Assembly: GCF_038246755.1 (NCBI RefSeq)
Contig: NZ_CP134706.1
Coordinates: 5,084,001 to 5,148,000, forward strand
DNA: 64,000 bases
Source of the DNA: Micromonospora sp. FIMYZ51
GTDB lineage: Bacteria; Actinomycetota; Actinomycetes; Mycobacteriales; Micromonosporaceae
Reading direction: 5' to 3'
Within the stretch, counting starts at the first letter, position 1. Each line of letters begins with the position of its first letter. The notes beneath the pieces are model-generated. The model saw only the letters and a program-made list of their open reading frames with translations, ran no database searches and had not been told where the DNA came from. The position numbers and the translations under genes are program-made. This document shows positions 59,053 to 64,000 of the stretch, in pieces.

Positions 59053-61158
59053 ATGTCCGCGCTCACCCGCGTCGTCGGCAGCCGCCTGGCCGCGTTGCTC
59101 ACTCTCGTCGCGGCGATCGCGTTCGGTGCGGCCGTCTTCTGGCTGCCGGTACCCGACAATCCGGCTCCGGTCTCCGCCACCGGTCTGTCCGAGCAGTGGC
59201 AGTCGACACAGGTCGAGCGGCTCCAGGACGAACTGCCCGGCAGCGACGTCCAGCCCGCCCTGGTGGTGGTCAGCCGCGACGACGGCGCACCACTCACCGA
59301 CGCCGACCGGGAGGCCGTCACCGGCGGCACCCGTACCCTGGCTCCGCTCGCCGCCGACGGTCAGGTCGCCCCACCGCAGTTCTCCCCCGACGGCACGGTG
59401 GCCCTGGTCGCCGTGCCGCTGGCGACCGACGGCGGGCAGCAGGAGGTCACCGACCGGGTGGCCGAGCTGCGCGCGGAGCTGACCGACCTGCCCGCCGAGT
59501 TCACCGCCGAGGTGACCGGAGCGCCCGCCTTCACCGCCGACCTGACCAAGGTCTTCGAGGGCGCCGACATCACCCTGCTCGCCTTCACCGCCGCCGTGGT
59601 GGCGGTGCTGCTGCTCGTCACCTACCGCAGCCCGCTGCTCTGGATGGTGCCGCTGGCCATCGTGGCCGCCACCGAACAGCTCACCCTGCGTGCCCTCGAC
59701 ACGGTCATTCCGGCGTTCGGCATCAACTTCGCCGGCGGTGCCGTCACCGGCATCGCCAGCGTGCTCGTCTTCGGTGCCGCCACCAACTACGCGCTGCTGC
59801 TGATCGCCCGCTACCGGGAGGAACTACGCCGCGAGGAGGACCGTTTCGTCGCCATGCGCGCCGCCCTGCGGCGTACCGCCGAACCGATCCTGGCCAGCGG
59901 TGGCACCGTCATGCTCGGGGTGCTCACGCTGCTGCTCAGCGAGCGGGAACTCAACCGTGCGCTCGCCGTCGCCTGCGCCACCGGCATCCTGCTGGCGATG
60001 GCCTCGGCCCTGCTCGTGCTGCCCGCCGCGCTGGTGCTGCTCGGGCGCCGCCTGTTCTGGCCGTTCGTGCCGCACGTCGGCAGCACCGGTCGGGAAGGCC
60101 GGATCTGGGGCCGGCTCGGCGCCGCCGTGGTACGTCGCCCGGTACCCGTCGCGGTGCTTGCCACCCTGCTGCTGGGCGGCCTCGCCCTGGGTGGGCTGGG
60201 CAGCCGCACCGGGCTGTCCGAGACCGAGCAGTTCCGGGTCCAGCCGGAGGCGGTCGCCGGCGCGCAGACCCTCGCCCGCGCCTTCCCCGCCGGCAGCACC
60301 CAGTCGGTCGCGGTGATGACCAACCCCGGGGCCGTACCCGAGGTCACCGAGGCCGTCACCGCCGTGCCCGGGGTCGCCTCCGCCCGCCCCGGCACCGCCG
60401 GGCCGACCGTCGCCCAGGTGGACGTCGTCCTCGAAGCCGAGCCGGGCACGGCCGCCTCCGACCGTACGCTCAACGAACTGCGGGCCGCCGTCGCCGCCGT
60501 CCCCGACTCCGCCCCACCCGCCCCGGCCGGCGTCGACGACCTGACCGGTGCCGTCGTCGGGGGCACCGCCGCAGGTGCCTACGACTCGGCCGAGGCCGAC
60601 GCCCAGGACCTGCGCCTCATCCTGCCGCTCATCCTGCTGCTCGTCGCCACCGTCCTGGTCCTGCTGCTGCGCGGCCTGGTCGCCCCGGTGCTGCTCGTCG
60701 GCACCGTCGTGGCGTCGTACTTCGCCAGCCTCGGCGGCGCCTGGCTGCTCTTCGAGCACGTGCTCGACTTCCCGGCGCTGGACAGCAGCGTGCCGTTGCT
60801 CGCCTTCGTCTTCCTCGTCGCGCTCGGCGTCGACTACAACATCTTCCTGGTCACCCGGGCCCGCGAGGACGCCCGCCGGGTCGGCACCCGGGAAGGCATG
60901 CTCTCCGCACTGCGGGTCACCGGCGGGGTGATCACCAGCGCCGGCATCCTGCTCGCCGCGGTCTTCGCCCTCCTCGGCGTACTTCCGCTGATCACGCTGA
61001 CCCAGATCGGGATCATCGTCTGCCTCGGTGTGCTGCTGGACACCCTGCTGGTACGTACCGTGGTCGTTCCCGCCCTGACGTTCCTGCTCGGCGAGCGGTT
61101 CTGGTGGCCGGGCCGGATCAAGCCGGCCAGTCAGGTGGAGCAGCCGGCTGGTCAGTAG
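59053..61158 (+). CDS. MMPL/RND family transporter
   Basis: A 701-residue transporter with two blocks of six membrane segments and large external loops, as in actinobacterial MmpL proteins (SSD-like; AATNYALLLIARYREEL and GVDYNIFLVTRAREDARR are the conserved cytosolic/TM4-type signatures). It exports lipids or small molecules with proton drive. ATG at 59053 (MSALTRVVGSRL) has a weak ribosome-binding site. Divergent from a MarR repressor with palindrome. Its end overlaps the lytic-transglycosylase gene by 7 bp (convergent). Confidence 0.9.
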   Translation: MSALTRVVGSRLAALLTLVAAIAFGAAVFWLPVPDNPAPVSATGLSEQWQSTQVERLQDELPGSDVQPALVVVSRDDGAPLTDADREAVTGGTRTLAPLAADGQVAPPQFSPDGTVALVAVPLATDGGQQEVTDRVAELRAELTDLPAEFTAEVTGAPAFTADLTKVFEGADITLLAFTAAVVAVLLLVTYRSPLLWMVPLAIVAATEQLTLRALDTVIPAFGINFAGGAVTGIASVLVFGAATNYALLLIARYREELRREEDRFVAMRAALRRTAEPILASGGTVMLGVLTLLLSERELNRALAVACATGILLAMASALLVLPAALVLLGRRLFWPFVPHVGSTGREGRIWGRLGAAVVRRPVPVAVLATLLLGGLALGGLGSRTGLSETEQFRVQPEAVAGAQTLARAFPAGSTQSVAVMTNPGAVPEVTEAVTAVPGVASARPGTAGPTVAQVDVVLEAEPGTAASDRTLNELRAAVAAVPDSAPPAPAGVDDLTGAVVGGTAAGAYDSAEADAQDLRLILPLILLLVATVLVLLLRGLVAPVLLVGTVVASYFASLGGAWLLFEHVLDFPALDSSVPLLAFVFLVALGVDYNIFLVTRAREDARRVGTREGMLSALRVTGGVITSAGILLAAVFALLGVLPLITLTQIGIIVCLGVLLDTLLVRTVVVPALTFLLGERFWWPGRIKPASQVEQPAGQ

Positions 61159-62048
61159 CCCAGGCAGACGCACTCGGTCATCAGCGCCCGCACGTTGCGT
61201 ACGTAGTTCGGGTTCGGGATCTTCAGCGGTTGCTCCGGCGCGGCCACCGCCCCGTGCCCGAAGTTGTACGCGGCGATGACCGCGTTGAGCAGGCAGGAGT
61301 CCAGCACGCCCGGGGTGCACAGGTCGGCGTCGAGCCGGTAGTCGGCGTCGAAGTACATGTCGCCGATGTACTTGGTGAGCCAGGCCAGATAGGTGGCGCC
61401 GAGATACGCGTTGTCCTGGTGATCCCAGACGTCGTAATTCTGGCCGAACCGCTGGTTCATCCAGGTCGCCGTGTCCGGCATCACCTGCATCAGGCCGATG
61501 CCCTTGTCGCAGGCGACGATGTTTGACTGCCAGCCGCTCTCCTGCCAGGCGGTCGCCTTGATCAGGGGCAGCGGGATGCTGATGTCCGGGGCCGAGGTCG
61601 GCCAGTACGTCCGCCCGGCCGCCTTGGTCAACGCGGCCTTGACCTGTGCCCGGCTGGCTTGGTCGCCCTGGTAGCTGGGCTTGCAGTCGCCCGCCGGTGG
61701 CTTCGGCGGCTGCGGCGGCAGCTCCGTCTCCGTCGGCGGCTTCGGCACCTTGCGCGGCGCGGGCGCGCTGCGCTTGGGCTTCGCCTTCGGCTTCGCCGAT
61801 GCCGACGGCGACGCGCTGGTGCTGGCCTTGGGCGCGGCACCCATCGACTCCACCGCCTTTGGCGTGGCCGTGACGTCATCCGGCAGCGGCGACCCGCTCG
61901 GCGTCACCGCCGTGGGCAGATCCTCCGGCAGCGCGACCGGGGCCGGCACCTCCCCCGCCGGGGTCTCCGTGCGGGCGCACGCACCGCCGCTGAGCAGCAG
62001 CATCCCCGCGACGAACACGACGCCCAGCCGGGTGATGTTTCGCCCCAT
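61152..62048 (-). CDS. Lytic transglycosylase-like lipoprotein (SLT domain)
   Basis: A 298-residue protein. Signal and lipobox LLLSGGACA at the N-terminus, then a Pro/Lys/Ser-rich spacer (about 30-120), and a Goose-type SLT domain with catalytic Glu in AWQESGWQS and [16 protein letters not shown]. It cleaves peptidoglycan, anchored outside. ATG 62048. Confidence 0.9.
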   Translation of the reverse strand: MGRNITRLGVVFVAGMLLLSGGACARTETPAGEVPAPVALPEDLPTAVTPSGSPLPDDVTATPKAVESMGAAPKASTSASPSASAKPKAKPKRSAPAPRKVPKPPTETELPPQPPKPPAGDCKPSYQGDQASRAQVKAALTKAAGRTYWPTSAPDISIPLPLIKATAWQESGWQSNIVACDKGIGLMQVMPDTATWMNQRFGQNYDVWDHQDNAYLGATYLAWLTKYIGDMYFDADYRLDADLCTPGVLDSCLLNAVIAAYNFGHGAVAAPEQPLKIPNPNYVRNVRALMTECVCLGY

Positions 62049-62191
62049 GTCGACCCCCTTCGGCAGTGACGAACCCGCCGCACCCTAACAGCCAGCACCG
62101 TCACCCGGTGTCCCACGCGATCCGGCCACGCCCGGTACCGAGGGTGACCCCCGACGCGGCGCGGCAACCGCGTAGGCGGGAGGATGGAGTC

Positions 62192-64000
<1,809 letters not shown>

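Overview
The window is high-GC DNA with strong third-position G/C bias, many GTG/TTG starts and four-base stop/start overlaps. It carries actinobacterial markers: OpcA, WhiA, RbpA, a mycothiol-dependent-type enzyme, and DUF397/DUF5753 regulators. Gene order and the style of the short repeats point to Micromonosporaceae (Micromonospora or a close relative). That assignment is inferred from gene content; no rRNA is present. I saw no tRNA, rRNA, CRISPR array or transposase.

The backbone is the conserved actinobacterial carbon-metabolism and DNA-repair block. At the left are pgi (partial), zwf, opcA and pgl (2-3837). Then, on the minus strand, come rbpA, secG, tpiA, pgk, gap, whiA, yvcK and rapZ (24618-31746). 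Further right are uvrC (42925-44904), uvrA (49177-52176), rsgA, dedA, cspA and the start of typA (62192 to the window end).

The outstanding region is 4118-24544, a roughly 20.4-kb island between pgl and rbpA/secG. It looks like a biosynthetic gene cluster without NRPS or PKS. A left operon (4118-10924) encodes three different ATP-grasp ligases, a Gfo/Idh oxidoreductase, an MFS exporter and a free-standing TrpF. A MocR-type PLP regulator (10848-12338, minus) sits in the middle. A right operon (12832-24544), almost entirely translationally coupled, encodes a UDP-sugar 6-dehydrogenase, TrpC, TrpB, TrpA, two DegT/DnrJ aminotransferases, a TIM-barrel isomerase, an M20 hydrolase, an Ldh2-type dehydrogenase, a second Gfo/Idh enzyme with an unusual C-terminal domain and a stand-alone B3/B4 tRNA-editing-like protein. 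It ends in a perfect 15-bp terminator stem. My reading (inference) is an amide-linked molecule assembled by ATP-grasp ligases from an amino-sugar-uronate-like unit and an indole or tryptophan unit, with MFS export and possibly B3/B4-based self-protection. I do not recognise it as any described cluster.

A second accessory stretch (31887-42898) lies between rapZ and uvrC, which are neighbours in other actinobacteria such as Streptomyces. It holds a PhzF-like pseudogene, a GAF-PP2C phosphatase, a hydrolase/BTAD-regulator pair, a TetR/virginiamycin-B-lyase resistance module with a palindromic operator, an XRE/DUF397 pair and a frameshifted recQ. Right of uvrC are a secreted penicillin-acylase-type Ntn hydrolase with a discoidin domain, a Rieske lipoprotein, a mycothiol-type/MBL pair, a CocE hydrolase, a MarR/MMPL efflux pair with a clear operator, and a lytic-transglycosylase lipoprotein.

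The backbone also carries short repeats: a palindromic insertion inside pgk, an inverted repeat that supplies the 3' ends of recQ and uvrC, a 30-bp tandem repeat before uvrC, and a C-tract/G-tract palindromic region between rsgA and uvrA.
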